A stretch of 64,000 nucleotides of DNA from Clostridium_AI sp964409685 (GTDB lineage Bacteria; Bacillota; Clostridia; Lachnospirales; Lachnospiraceae), in NCBI GenBank assembly GCA_964409685.1, contig CAYPEJ010000018.1, positions 27,135 to 91,134 of the forward strand, read 5' to 3'. Made by a program: the position numbers and the translations under genes. Under the pieces are notes generated by a model that was given only the letters and a program-made list of their open reading frames with translations, was not told where the DNA came from and made no database searches. Below, piece after piece: positions 9,568 to 17,282 of this stretch (position 1 is its first letter; each line of letters starts with the position of its first letter).

Positions 9568-9840
9568 TCACTCGATTGTCGCTATTACGTCCGACACCCG
9601 GACGAGGCGGTACACCACCCCGTCGATTTTTACACGTCGTCCGACATTCGGATCATGGACGACCACGCGGTCGCCCTGTCCAAAGCCGGCTTGCTCCTCG
9701 GTTCCGACGCGCACGACAAGAAAGTCCATGTGGTCGCAGCCGAATTTCTTTTGCACGACGACCCCGCCCTCGTTCACCTCGGGCTGGTCGTCGAGCAGGA
9801 GGACGAACCTCCTGATTGGTTTGATGGTAGAGCATCCCAT
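9568..9840 (-). CDS. GroES-like co-chaperonin
   Basis: 90 aa, close to GroES length (about 97). It follows the GroES order: an N-terminal strand (IKPIRRFVLLLDDQPE), a Gly-Gly mobile-loop region shortened here (NEGGVVVQKKFG), VVRVGTEE, GDRVVVHDPNVGRRVKIDGV and the C-terminal strand LVRVSDVIATIE. GroES caps the GroEL folding chamber; phages such as T4 (gp31) encode substitutes needed for capsid protein folding. A host GroEL partner is assumed. Similarity is by eye, but the full-length pattern is convincing. Confidence 0.75.
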   Translation of the reverse strand: MGCSTIKPIRRFVLLLDDQPEVNEGGVVVQKKFGCDHMDFLVVRVGTEEQAGFGQGDRVVVHDPNVGRRVKIDGVVYRLVRVSDVIATIE

Positions 9841-9860
9841 TGTGGTTCTTCTCTATGGGA

Positions 9861-10144
9861 TTACTTCTTGCTCTTGCCACCCTTGTCGCAGGCCTTGGCG
9901 GCCTTGTCGCAGGCCTTGGCGCCCTTGCAGGCCTTGGCGCCCTTGCAGGCCTTGGCGGCCGGGNNNNNNNNNNNNNNNNNNNNNNNNNNNNNNNNNNNNN
10001 NNNNNNNNNNNNNNNNNNNNNNNNNNNNNNNNNNNNNNNNNNNNNNNNNNNNNNNNNNNNNNNGCAGGCCTTGGCGCCCTTGCAGGCCTTGGCGCCCTTG
10101 CAGGCCTTGGCGGCCGGGGCTTTCGCTTTCTTCGCTGTTGCCAT
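9861..10144 (-). CDS. Nested Lys/Cys repeat protein (internal start)
   Basis: ATG at 10144 is in frame with the gene starting at 10720, and is preceded within that coding sequence by AAAGGAGGTGAAGAACAA, a near-perfect Shine-Dalgarno site at good spacing. The product would start MATAKKAKAPAAK and consist of KACKGA repeats ending GGKSKK, a very basic cysteine-rich polypeptide resembling small DNA-binding or protamine-like proteins in composition only. It is interrupted by the N gap, so length is unknown. Whether it is separate or only the tail of the larger protein cannot be decided from sequence. Confidence 0.5.
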
Positions 10145-10720
10145 TTGTTCTTCACCTCCTTTCTCTTCAAGTTCATTGAACTTGAAATATTCGTCACGCA
10201 ATCTGTTGATGTCGTCGACCAGGTTCTTCGCGACAACCTCAGGGGGATTGTCGACGTACAAGCTCGCGTAGTTTATGCGACCGGGGGATTCGCGTTGCGC
10301 TTCGGCGAGATGCGCAAACACCATCGCCATATGCGACCCCTGCAGCATCTCGACAAGGTCAGATACCGCTCCCGCACAGAAGGTGTCCGAAGCGAGACGG
10401 ATGCGGATCGAACGGACTTTCGAGATGAAATCTTCCGCCGGCTGTGAGTGCCGCTTGACCATCGCCGCGAGCTCCGCACGTTCAAGGAGGCCAATCGCGA
10501 TTCCGTAATGGCTCATGTAGCCAGCGGCGGCCTCGTTGAGGTTGATGAGAGCCCGCGCGAGGAGCACCAGCTTGCGCGTGGGGCTGATGAGCGGCAGCGT
10601 CGTCGGCCAGTCGGTGTCGACTAGATACGAGAGCGCCGCGCTCAGATGTTTGACAGTGCAGTTCGGGCAGCCCGGGGTCACGGGCTCGTCGAACAGTTCC
10701 ATTTGTATCATTTGTTCCAT
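9861..10720 (-). CDS. CxxC-KHL phage protein with C-terminal Lys/Cys repeat tail, interrupted by an assembly gap
   Basis: ATG at 10720 with AAGGAG five bases upstream. The N-terminus has GCPNCTVKHLSAALSYL, a CxxC-xx-KHL-xxA pattern seen in phage proteins and possibly metal binding, followed by a helical region to about residue 190. The frame then continues through EKGGEEQMATAKKAKAP into KACKGA repeats. A 100-N gap (9964-10063) interrupts the repeats, and on its far side the repeat continues in another frame to TAA at 9861, ending KACDKGGKSKK. The internal AAAGGAGGTG ribosome site means the tail may also be made alone (see 9861-10144). Confidence 0.6.
9964..10063. other. Assembly gap of exactly 100 N inside an 18-bp tandem repeat
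   Basis: The N block is flanked on both sides by GCAGGCCTTGGCGCCCTT-type repeats. As in the other gap, assembly failed in a tandem repeat and the true size is unknown. Confidence 0.97.
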
Positions 10721-10995
10721 GTCGTCTCCTTGTTGTACCTGTTAAGTCGAAAACTGAGCCGCCACGTGTCGATCGTGGTCCCGCGCTTCTTAGAGAAGCA
10801 CTTCCACGGCACCCACTCGAACGCACCGAAACCGATGATTCGGGTGAGCTTCCGGGAGAGCAAGGTCTCCCAGAGAGCCGCGAGAACCTTGTCGACAGTG
10901 GACGGGTCGAGACCGCACCGTTCGCGGATCTCGACGCGGGCGTCGCCGTCTTTCCAATGCCGGTCGATGCCGAACGTATTCGGAAACCTGTTCAC
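10708..10995 (-). CDS. HU/IHF-like DNA-binding protein
   Basis: 95 aa from a GTG at 10995 that overlaps the upstream TGA. ERCGLDPSTVDKVLAALWET resembles the two N-terminal HU helices and LTRIIGFGAFEWVPW resembles the conserved HU strand (VxLxGFGTFxV). The basic segment KKRGTTIDTWRLSFRLNR would form the DNA-binding arms, shorter than in HU. HU proteins bend and compact DNA and help replication and packaging. Assignment is by pattern. Confidence 0.55.
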   Translation of the reverse strand: MNRFPNTFGIDRHWKDGDARVEIRERCGLDPSTVDKVLAALWETLLSRKLTRIIGFGAFEWVPWKCFSKKRGTTIDTWRLSFRLNRYNKETTWNK

Positions 10996-11681
10996 TTGCC
11001 CGCCTTTCTCACGGGCGGGAGCCCGCCGTTGAACACCATGACGAGAGGCTGCTTGCCCTTCGCCTCGCTCTTGGCGTCCGGGTCTTCCACGATGTTCGTG
11101 ACAGTGCCGGCTTCGCTGACGCCCGTGAGCGTCTGCTCGACCTTAGCCGCCGCCGCCCATGCAGTCGCCGCGCCTTGCAGGGACTTGCCGGTTTTCACGG
11201 CGTTGACCGCCTCCTCGCGGATGACCTTCGCCTGATCAAGCTGCTGTTTGGCGACTTCAAGACGGCGGTCGGCGCGGAGCCTCGCCAGTTCGAGCAGAGA
11301 CTGCGCCTGCTGCACGGCGAGTTCCTTCTTCACCGTGGAGTCCCAGCGGTAATTGTACGCCCAGATGGACACGGTGCGCGGCGGGACGTCCACCTCCTTT
11401 GCGATGTCGGCGATGGGCATCCTCTCGACGATGAAGAGCTTGGCCGCCTTGTTGCGACGGTCGGTGTCGCTGTAGCCGGGGTAGAGTTCGGCCACCGCGC
11501 TGTCGGCGTTCGGGTCGCCTGTCAGTTCCTGCGCCTCGGCACGGAGCAGGGCGTCGCGGTTTTCGGCCACGACCTCGTCGTTCGCAACGACGGGCGGGAG
11601 CGACACGTTGTCCTCGACGACAATCGTTCCGATGGGGTGGCCGTCCTCGGTCAGCAGGAGCGCTGCGTTCGGATTGTTCAT
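10992..11681 (-). CDS. Terminase small subunit-like HTH protein
   Basis: 229 aa from ATG at 11681 (AAGGAGG upstream, ATGA overlap with the resolvase gene). Residues 70-110 contain a helix-turn-helix (AAKLFIVERMPIADIAKEV, then VPPRTVSIWAYNYRWD) of the type at the N-terminus of phage small terminase subunits. A long helical region (LLELARLRADRRLEVAKQQL) fits the oligomerisation domain. Small terminases recognise phage DNA for packaging. The candidate large subunit is 43 kb away at 54330, an unusual arrangement, so another HTH role remains possible. Confidence 0.5.
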   Translation of the reverse strand: MNNPNAALLLTEDGHPIGTIVVEDNVSLPPVVANDEVVAENRDALLRAEAQELTGDPNADSAVAELYPGYSDTDRRNKAAKLFIVERMPIADIAKEVDVPPRTVSIWAYNYRWDSTVKKELAVQQAQSLLELARLRADRRLEVAKQQLDQAKVIREEAVNAVKTGKSLQGAATAWAAAAKVEQTLTGVSEAGTVTNIVEDPDAKSEAKGKQPLVMVFNGGLPPVRKAGK

Positions 11682-12160
11682 CCCATCGTCCTCCTTGCGT
11701 ACTCGGCCATGAGCAAGGCCTCGGCCACGCCGTCGTGCGGTTTCGTGCACTTCGGAGTGCGCCGCAGGTCAACGCCGGGAAACAGGTTCCTCGCCATCGT
11801 AATCGACGTGTGCTTGTCGCTTGTGCAGCCGAACACCCGCTTCCACTTCTGCGGGCGAACGAGTTCGTACGGGATGCGGAACGCCGCGAGAAGCCCTCGG
11901 ATGAACCCGAAGTTCTCGCCGAAGTTGAACATGGAAGTCACGCCCTGCCCGGGCATCGCCCAGACGTGCTCGAGCACGCACTTCACCGTGTGGTCTTCGG
12001 GGGCGAGCTCGCGCAGCGTGGACACATAGGCTTCCTCGGAAAACGGAACAATAGTAAGGGGGACTGTGCGAGCATCGACGTCCACGACGGCGGCGAGGCA
12101 GCCCTCTTTGCCTGGGTCAATACCCAGCCAGATTGTCCTAGTTCTGTCCATTTGGTTCAT
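11678..12160 (-). CDS. RuvC-like Holliday junction resolvase
   Basis: 160 aa, matching phage RuvC-like resolvases. The RNase H-fold acidic residues are visible: Asp in LGIDPGKEG near residue 14, Glu in VLEHVWAMPGQG, and the C-terminal KPHDGVAEALLMAEY. The stretch SMFNFGENFGFIRGLL is typical of the family. Resolvases cut four-way junctions and clear branched DNA before packaging. It is followed immediately by the terminase small subunit-like gene. The promoter at 12161-12190 directly abuts this start, so translation may begin at the inner ATG at 12151 or be nearly leaderless. Confidence 0.82.
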   Translation of the reverse strand: MNQMDRTRTIWLGIDPGKEGCLAAVVDVDARTVPLTIVPFSEEAYVSTLRELAPEDHTVKCVLEHVWAMPGQGVTSMFNFGENFGFIRGLLAAFRIPYELVRPQKWKRVFGCTSDKHTSITMARNLFPGVDLRRTPKCTKPHDGVAEALLMAEYARRTMG

Positions 12161-12190
12161 AGTATATCATGTCCTCGGTATGGTAGTCAA
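12161..12190 (-). promoter_or_regulatory. Sigma70-type promoter (TTGACT - 18 - TATACT)
   Basis: On the minus strand TTGACT (12190-12185), an 18-bp spacer and TATACT (12166-12161). The -35 box includes the TGA stop of the primase-helicase gene. The -10 abuts the resolvase ATG. Confidence 0.62.
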
Positions 12191-14526
12191 GCAACGATGT
12201 CCACTTTTTTGCGCAGGACATACGGGATCTTCCAGCGCTTCGTCTGCTCGTCGAGCGCGATGTTGTACGCGCCGTTCTTGTAGAGCGTCTGGAGGCACTG
12301 CTGGAGTGTACGGGAATCGATGACCTCGCGGGCGAGCCCCGGGTCGACCGAGGCTATCCACTTGAACACCTTGACGGCGTTGCCCTCGATGGCCCAGCCC
12401 TCGGCATCCCCGGAATCCTTGCCGTCCTGCGTTCCCGCGACGCTCTCGATGCACGTCTCGAGCACCTCGACGAGAACCTGCGTAAGCCCATTCTCAGCGG
12501 ACGCCTGGGCCATGTCGGCGTGCTGGGTCGCCTTGACACCGAAACGCTCGTCGCGAAGCTCGGCCGGGATGCGCCAGCCAAGCAGGAACCGCGCGAAGTA
12601 CGGCAGTTCCTCCGCGAGCCACTTCTGGTTCTCGGCGTCCGTCCCCCAGTCGAACATCGCACCGCCGAGCTTGAGCATCATGAACTTGTCCCGCGTGGAC
12701 ATGTCGAGGTCGGGCATGACCGACATCGACTGCGCGTCCTCGTTGGACAGGATGACGACCCGACCCGGCCACGGCACGGTCTCTATCGCCGAGCCGAACT
12801 TCGCCTCGTAGCGGAGGACGGCGTTGGCGACCACGATCTTCAGGGACTCCGTGAACTGCAGTCTCGTGCGCTGGCTCTTCGCCCCGAGCTTGTCGTCGAT
12901 GAGATGGACGGGGGAACCGACGATTCCGGAATTGAACCGGGAACCTTCGAGGTAGAACTTCTCCGCGTCGACCGCGCCTCCCATCAGCTGACCGAGGAGC
13001 TGGCGGGCGAAGAAGGACTTGCCCGTTCCCGCAGGGCCCGCGAGGATGAGAGCCTGTCCGCGACCCGGCTCAAGTGGCATCCGCGCCGCATTGGTGTAGA
13101 AGTGCGAGAGCCACGAGAGGAGGTAGTCGAGCTGCGGGTCGGAGAAGTACGTGCGGTTGAGCGGGCAGTCGTTCTCGACCCAGTTGCGGTAGGCCGCGCT
13201 CGAGCGCATGAAAAACGCCGTAAGCAACCGGTGGATGTGCGGGAACCCGCAGATCGCGAAAGGATTGTCCCACGCGCAGATGGACGGGTCTACCTTGTAT
13301 TCCTCGGGGCACTTCGGGTACTTGTCGAGTTCCTCAGGCGTGACCGTGCTGAGCCGCTCGGCGGGGGCTTTCACGGTCACAAGGCTCGTGTTGAGAATCG
13401 TGCCGACGCCACGCACCTGGATGCGCCCGGTCTTGCGATAGAGGATGGGCGCCGCCCCGTCGACCGCGTTGCGACGGCTGATTGTGTAGAGCGCCTGGTC
13501 GAGTTCGGAGAGGGTCTCGCCTTTCAGCGGCTTCGGGTCGAGCCTCGCCTCCTGCAGGAGGTCGCGGCGAAGCACTTTCTCCGTACGCTTCTCGAAATGG
13601 ACGGGCTTGTCGTTCCGGAAGAACCGCCAGTACTCGTCCTTGCGATGGTCGTAGAACGTGTTCTCGTAGAACGGCGCCATGGACTTGGCCGTGTACTCTT
13701 CGCAGAACTCGCGGCCGAGCAGGGAAACCCAGCTCTTGAAACCGCCGTCGTGCGGAGTGAAAACGCGGATGCCGTCCTTGACGAACTGCGCGCCTGTCGC
13801 GTTGTCGGCGTCGGCCGCCCAGAAACGGACGCATCTCGTTCCGATGGAGATGTTCTGCGGGGGCTCGTGAGGCCAGCTGCGCTTTTTGATTTCCGTGGCT
13901 ACCACGTCGAGCGGGATGTCCACGACTTCGTCGCAGTACTTCTTCGCACTCCGCTGCCAGAGCGCGTTGTCCCACATGATGATCTCTTCGGCGGGGACAA
14001 ACGAGTTCTCCTTGAAGACGTGCCACTCGCGTCCGATGTCCATGACCTGCGTGCAGATCTCGGACTCGATGTCGTAGCCAACGCCCCAGCGCACGGCCTT
14101 GAGCTTCGTGGCGATGACGTGCAGAAGCTCGTTGGCGTGGGCGTTGCCCGTGACCGTGATGGGGCGGTCGAAGAGCCATACGAGATGCAGCTTCTTCGAC
14201 TGGCTAAGGCACCAGTAGGCCGGTTTGTACTTGCCGGGCGCCTTGACCTTGAGGGCTTCAATGATGTCCTCGGTGAACACGCCGTCATAGTCGGCGAAGA
14301 AACCGTGGATGGCGGCGGCCTGGTTTCCCGAGTTGACGCAGAAGTGCGAGTTCTGCCCTTCGGTGAGCAACAGAAGATAGTGCTTCGTCGTGGGATTGAA
14401 CCAGCGTTTCTTATAGGCGTCCTTCGGTAGGTCGAGAACCTCGGGGTCGACCTTGGCATTCCATGGGTCTTCAAGAACATTGACCTCGTCCGTGGCGAGG
14501 TTGGGTAGACAGAAAAACTTGCTCAC
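12187..14526 (-). CDS. Replicative primase-helicase (SF3/D5-like ATPase)
   Basis: 779 aa from a GTG at 14526, chosen because it overlaps the polymerase stop (GTGA) and has AAAGG nine bases upstream; the longer open frame runs into the polymerase gene. The C-terminal helicase has Walker A GPAGTGKS near residue 500, Walker B-like HLIDDK near 540 and a sensor-like VVILSNED near 600, as in phage DUF5906/D5-type helicases. The N-terminal half (FFADYDGVF, LHLVWLFDRP) resembles archaeo-eukaryotic-type primase domains. It would unwind and prime phage DNA for the polymerase encoded just upstream. Confidence 0.82.
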   Translation of the reverse strand: MSKFFCLPNLATDEVNVLEDPWNAKVDPEVLDLPKDAYKKRWFNPTTKHYLLLLTEGQNSHFCVNSGNQAAAIHGFFADYDGVFTEDIIEALKVKAPGKYKPAYWCLSQSKKLHLVWLFDRPITVTGNAHANELLHVIATKLKAVRWGVGYDIESEICTQVMDIGREWHVFKENSFVPAEEIIMWDNALWQRSAKKYCDEVVDIPLDVVATEIKKRSWPHEPPQNISIGTRCVRFWAADADNATGAQFVKDGIRVFTPHDGGFKSWVSLLGREFCEEYTAKSMAPFYENTFYDHRKDEYWRFFRNDKPVHFEKRTEKVLRRDLLQEARLDPKPLKGETLSELDQALYTISRRNAVDGAAPILYRKTGRIQVRGVGTILNTSLVTVKAPAERLSTVTPEELDKYPKCPEEYKVDPSICAWDNPFAICGFPHIHRLLTAFFMRSSAAYRNWVENDCPLNRTYFSDPQLDYLLSWLSHFYTNAARMPLEPGRGQALILAGPAGTGKSFFARQLLGQLMGGAVDAEKFYLEGSRFNSGIVGSPVHLIDDKLGAKSQRTRLQFTESLKIVVANAVLRYEAKFGSAIETVPWPGRVVILSNEDAQSMSVMPDLDMSTRDKFMMLKLGGAMFDWGTDAENQKWLAEELPYFARFLLGWRIPAELRDERFGVKATQHADMAQASAENGLTQVLVEVLETCIESVAGTQDGKDSGDAEGWAIEGNAVKVFKWIASVDPGLAREVIDSRTLQQCLQTLYKNGAYNIALDEQTKRWKIPYVLRKKVDIVA

Positions 14527-16604
14527 TTGTGGTACCTTTCGCAAACGTCGCCATCGACTCCGAGGGGCATCCCGGCTGTCCAGTCTTTGATGAGATCGCC
14601 GTGACACATGATATGCGGAATAACTTGACTGGCCTCCTCGCACTCCTCATTCGGAACCTCGAATACGATTTCATCGTACACGGAGAACACGTACTTCCAA
14701 TTCGGATGCTTGCGTTCGATTTCAACGGCGCTGTACGCCATGATGTCGCGGCACGTCGCCTGCACGATGTTCTCCATGATGTTCCCGCCGGTGAAAAAGG
14801 AAGCCGGGCCGCCGCGCACGGTCGTGGCTTTCAATGCAATCCGGAAGGACGGATGTTCAACACCGTTCTCGTCAACTTCCGTAGTCTCCTCCTTGCAAAG
14901 ATGCGGGTCGTAGTAGCGTTTTATGCGTCCGCTCGGAAGCCGGATAGCCACGGTGTCCTTGCCAGCCGCGATGCGCTGCTTGAATATGGTTTCATACTCA
15001 TGCCACTTGTCGACGATCTTGGAGTTGGCAGTACGCCAGTCCCCGACGATGCGCAGGGACTCGATGAGCTGCCCGACCTTCACCTGGTTCTCCGGGGAAT
15101 AGATGTCGCCGCGGATTCTCGCCACGTTCCTGATGACGAACATGAGCCTGCGGTCTATCTGCGGCCACTGGTCAACGGGGGTCGACGGGAGTTCGATGCC
15201 CTGCGATTTGCAGGAATCCACGAACTTCGCGGCTCCCATTCCGAAACCGAGGCCGAGCGTGCAGCACTTCGCCAGACGGTAGAGGTCGGGGTTTGTCTTC
15301 TTGATCTGGTCGCCCGGCTTGCACCATCCCATCTGCACCGCAGCGGCGGCGTAGAGGTTCCCTTCGCGGCGCATGGCTTCCATCATGTGCGTGTCATCCA
15401 CGAGCCACAAGGAGAAACGCGCCTCGACCTGTTCATAATCGAACACGACGAATTTATGCCCCGCGTGCGGCACGTACATTCCACGGATGTCGACGCCTTT
15501 CCCGCCGAACACATGCTCGTCACCGGAGAGCACGGGCTTGCGCGGGAGGTTGAGAAGGTTGCCGTCGGACTTGCCGGTCGCGCTCTTCCCGCTGTCGCGC
15601 CCCGTGTGCGCGCCAAAGTAGAGGAACTGCGGATGCGAGTCACCGTTCGCGTCGAGCGACCCGAGGATTCCTTCGATGCGCTTCGAGTGCATGTTGATCG
15701 CAACGGCTTTCTGTCTCGCCTTGATGAACGGGATGTCGTCATGGTCGGCGACCCAGTCGAGGAACCCGGGGTCGTCCTTCTTGAACGACTTGGGTGGCGT
15801 GATGCCGAGGTTGATGACGGCTTGCCGCAGGGCAGGCAGGGATCCGACGGGCTTCTCGGGGTACCACGGGATGTCGCATACGACGTCGGCGAGATAGCGT
15901 TTCAGTTCCTTGAAGGATTCCTCGGCGAGCTTCTTGTCGACATGGACTCCGCGCTTGATCGCGTTGCGTTTCTGGTCGGAGATGGCTCGCTCGATTTCGG
16001 GCCACTCGTGGGAATACTTCAACCACAGGTCATGGCACTCGACGGCATCGCTTCCGCCATACTCAACGAGATCGTGGTACTCCTGCTCGTTCAATTCCCA
16101 GTCGTGCCGCCCATCCATTCCGGCTCGGACGGCTTTCGAGATCTCCTTGCCGAACAGGATTTTCATGGCGCCCTTGAGATTCCTCGGAGCCATCAGATAT
16201 GCGGCGAGGTCGGCGGTGCATTTCCACTCGACGTTCTTCAACTGTGGAATCAGCCCGCGTTTCATGAGCTCGTCGGTGACCACTGAATCGAACCCCGCAT
16301 TGTGGGCAAGAAGAATCCTGCCGTCCAGCTGGTTCCAATACTTGAAATCTTCGGGGCGTCCAATGTAGAGCTGGCGGCCGTCCTCGAGTTCTCGGTAGAC
16401 GTTGCGTTTCATTCCGGTCTCCGACTTGTCGAAGATGTTGTTGCCGCAGATCGCGACAAGGTATGCGTCGAACCTCGGGTCGGCGCAATACTGTTGCGGG
16501 CTCATGCACGAAAGCGAATACTCGGCTTTCGTGTCGTACATGGTTTCATAGTCGATCGCGACGGCCATGTCGTCCGGGAGTGGATGGTTTGCTTTGGTAG
16601 ACAT
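14523..16604 (-). CDS. polA: Family A DNA polymerase with 3'-5' exonuclease domain
   Basis: 693 aa. The N-terminal exonuclease has IDYET (residues 17-21) and AHNAGFDS; EYGGSDAVECHDLW supplies the last acidic motif. The polymerase domain has motif A FDYEQVEARF near 390, motif B RLAKCCTLGLGFGMG near 450 and motif C VYDEIVFEV near 645. Motif A usually reads DYSQIELR and motif C usually HDE; here Tyr replaces His. The catalytic aspartates are kept. Size and layout match phage replicative polymerases. Starts at 16604 in a TAATG overlap with the unknown upstream gene. Confidence 0.93.
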   Translation of the reverse strand: MSTKANHPLPDDMAVAIDYETMYDTKAEYSLSCMSPQQYCADPRFDAYLVAICGNNIFDKSETGMKRNVYRELEDGRQLYIGRPEDFKYWNQLDGRILLAHNAGFDSVVTDELMKRGLIPQLKNVEWKCTADLAAYLMAPRNLKGAMKILFGKEISKAVRAGMDGRHDWELNEQEYHDLVEYGGSDAVECHDLWLKYSHEWPEIERAISDQKRNAIKRGVHVDKKLAEESFKELKRYLADVVCDIPWYPEKPVGSLPALRQAVINLGITPPKSFKKDDPGFLDWVADHDDIPFIKARQKAVAINMHSKRIEGILGSLDANGDSHPQFLYFGAHTGRDSGKSATGKSDGNLLNLPRKPVLSGDEHVFGGKGVDIRGMYVPHAGHKFVVFDYEQVEARFSLWLVDDTHMMEAMRREGNLYAAAAVQMGWCKPGDQIKKTNPDLYRLAKCCTLGLGFGMGAAKFVDSCKSQGIELPSTPVDQWPQIDRRLMFVIRNVARIRGDIYSPENQVKVGQLIESLRIVGDWRTANSKIVDKWHEYETIFKQRIAAGKDTVAIRLPSGRIKRYYDPHLCKEETTEVDENGVEHPSFRIALKATTVRGGPASFFTGGNIMENIVQATCRDIMAYSAVEIERKHPNWKYVFSVYDEIVFEVPNEECEEASQVIPHIMCHGDLIKDWTAGMPLGVDGDVCERYHK

Positions 16605-17146
16605 TATATGTCCTTTCTTGTATCTGAAATGACTCTGTTCCTCGGACGGCGCGGCTTGATGCTACGCTCGAGTTTGCGTTCGCAACGCTTTACAAGACGG
16701 TCGAAAGCGGCATTGGCATCCGGCTTGGACTTGCACGAACGGATGGCCTCGGTAGCCTCGGCGGCCTGTTTGATAAGATCTGCCACGACTTTCCGTAGCG
16801 ACACGGCTGCGCGCGGGCTGAGCCTCCGGTCGATGGGGTATGTCGAAAGCGTGTTCTGCAACGCCCGTCTCGTCGCCGCAAAGAATCCCGCGACCTCTCG
16901 AATGGCCTTGTGCTGTTTCCGCTTCCCGAAACGCACATGGTGGAGCAGGTATTCGGCGTATCTCGCAAGCCCATAGATTCCATAGACCGGGCGCGCGAGC
17001 GGCCCATCCCCGAGATACCACTCGGCTTTGTGGGTAATCCCCGTCTTCCGCGGGAAGTCGAAATGAACTGGGTCCATGAGTTCGCGGAAACGTTTCCGCA
17101 TTCCTCCGACCGCCGTTGGCTTCGGTATGTATTTGGTTTCGTCCAT
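16604..17146 (-). CDS. Hypothetical protein preceding the polymerase
   Basis: 180 aa from ATG at 17146, with AAAGGA eight bases upstream and a promoter just beyond; the longer open frame crosses the terminator and is rejected. The protein is basic, with LHHVRFGKRKQHKAIREVAG in the middle and the C-terminus SIKPRRPRNRVISDTRKDI. No known domain. First gene of the polymerase/helicase unit and translationally coupled to polA, so a replication role is likely but unproven. Confidence 0.72.
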   Translation of the reverse strand: MDETKYIPKPTAVGGMRKRFRELMDPVHFDFPRKTGITHKAEWYLGDGPLARPVYGIYGLARYAEYLLHHVRFGKRKQHKAIREVAGFFAATRRALQNTLSTYPIDRRLSPRAAVSLRKVVADLIKQAAEATEAIRSCKSKPDANAAFDRLVKRCERKLERSIKPRRPRNRVISDTRKDI

Positions 17147-17169
17147 GGTTCTTGTCCTTTGCGGTGGAC

Positions 17170-17199
17170 AGTATATCAGATAGTCCGTATGGTTGCCAA
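17170..17199 (-). promoter_or_regulatory. Sigma70-type promoter (TTGGCA - 18 - TATACT)
   Basis: Minus strand TTGGCA (17199-17194), 18-bp spacer, TATACT (17175-17170), about 17 nt from the expected transcript start to the ATG at 17146. It shares ACCATAC after the -35 and TGATATACT with the promoter at 12161-12190. Confidence 0.68.
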
Positions 17200-17218
17200 G
17201 GCGTCTTCGCGGAAAATC

Positions 17219-17261
17219 TGAAAAAATAAAAGCCCCCTCCGTCCGCGAGGACAGAGGGGGC
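17219..17261 (-). terminator. Rho-independent terminator after the SSB-like gene
   Basis: On the minus strand a 13-bp stem (GCCCCCTC with partner GAGGGGGC at the outside) with a four-base loop, followed by TTTTATTTTTT. It closes the helicase-nuclease-SSB unit before the next promoter. Confidence 0.9.
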
Positions 17262-17282
17262 CTAGGACGCGCAGCGTCACGC

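Noticed and set aside
12520..16286. Long rightward open frames antisense to the primase-helicase and polymerase
   Set aside because: Both are shadows of strongly supported enzymes with intact motifs on the other strand.
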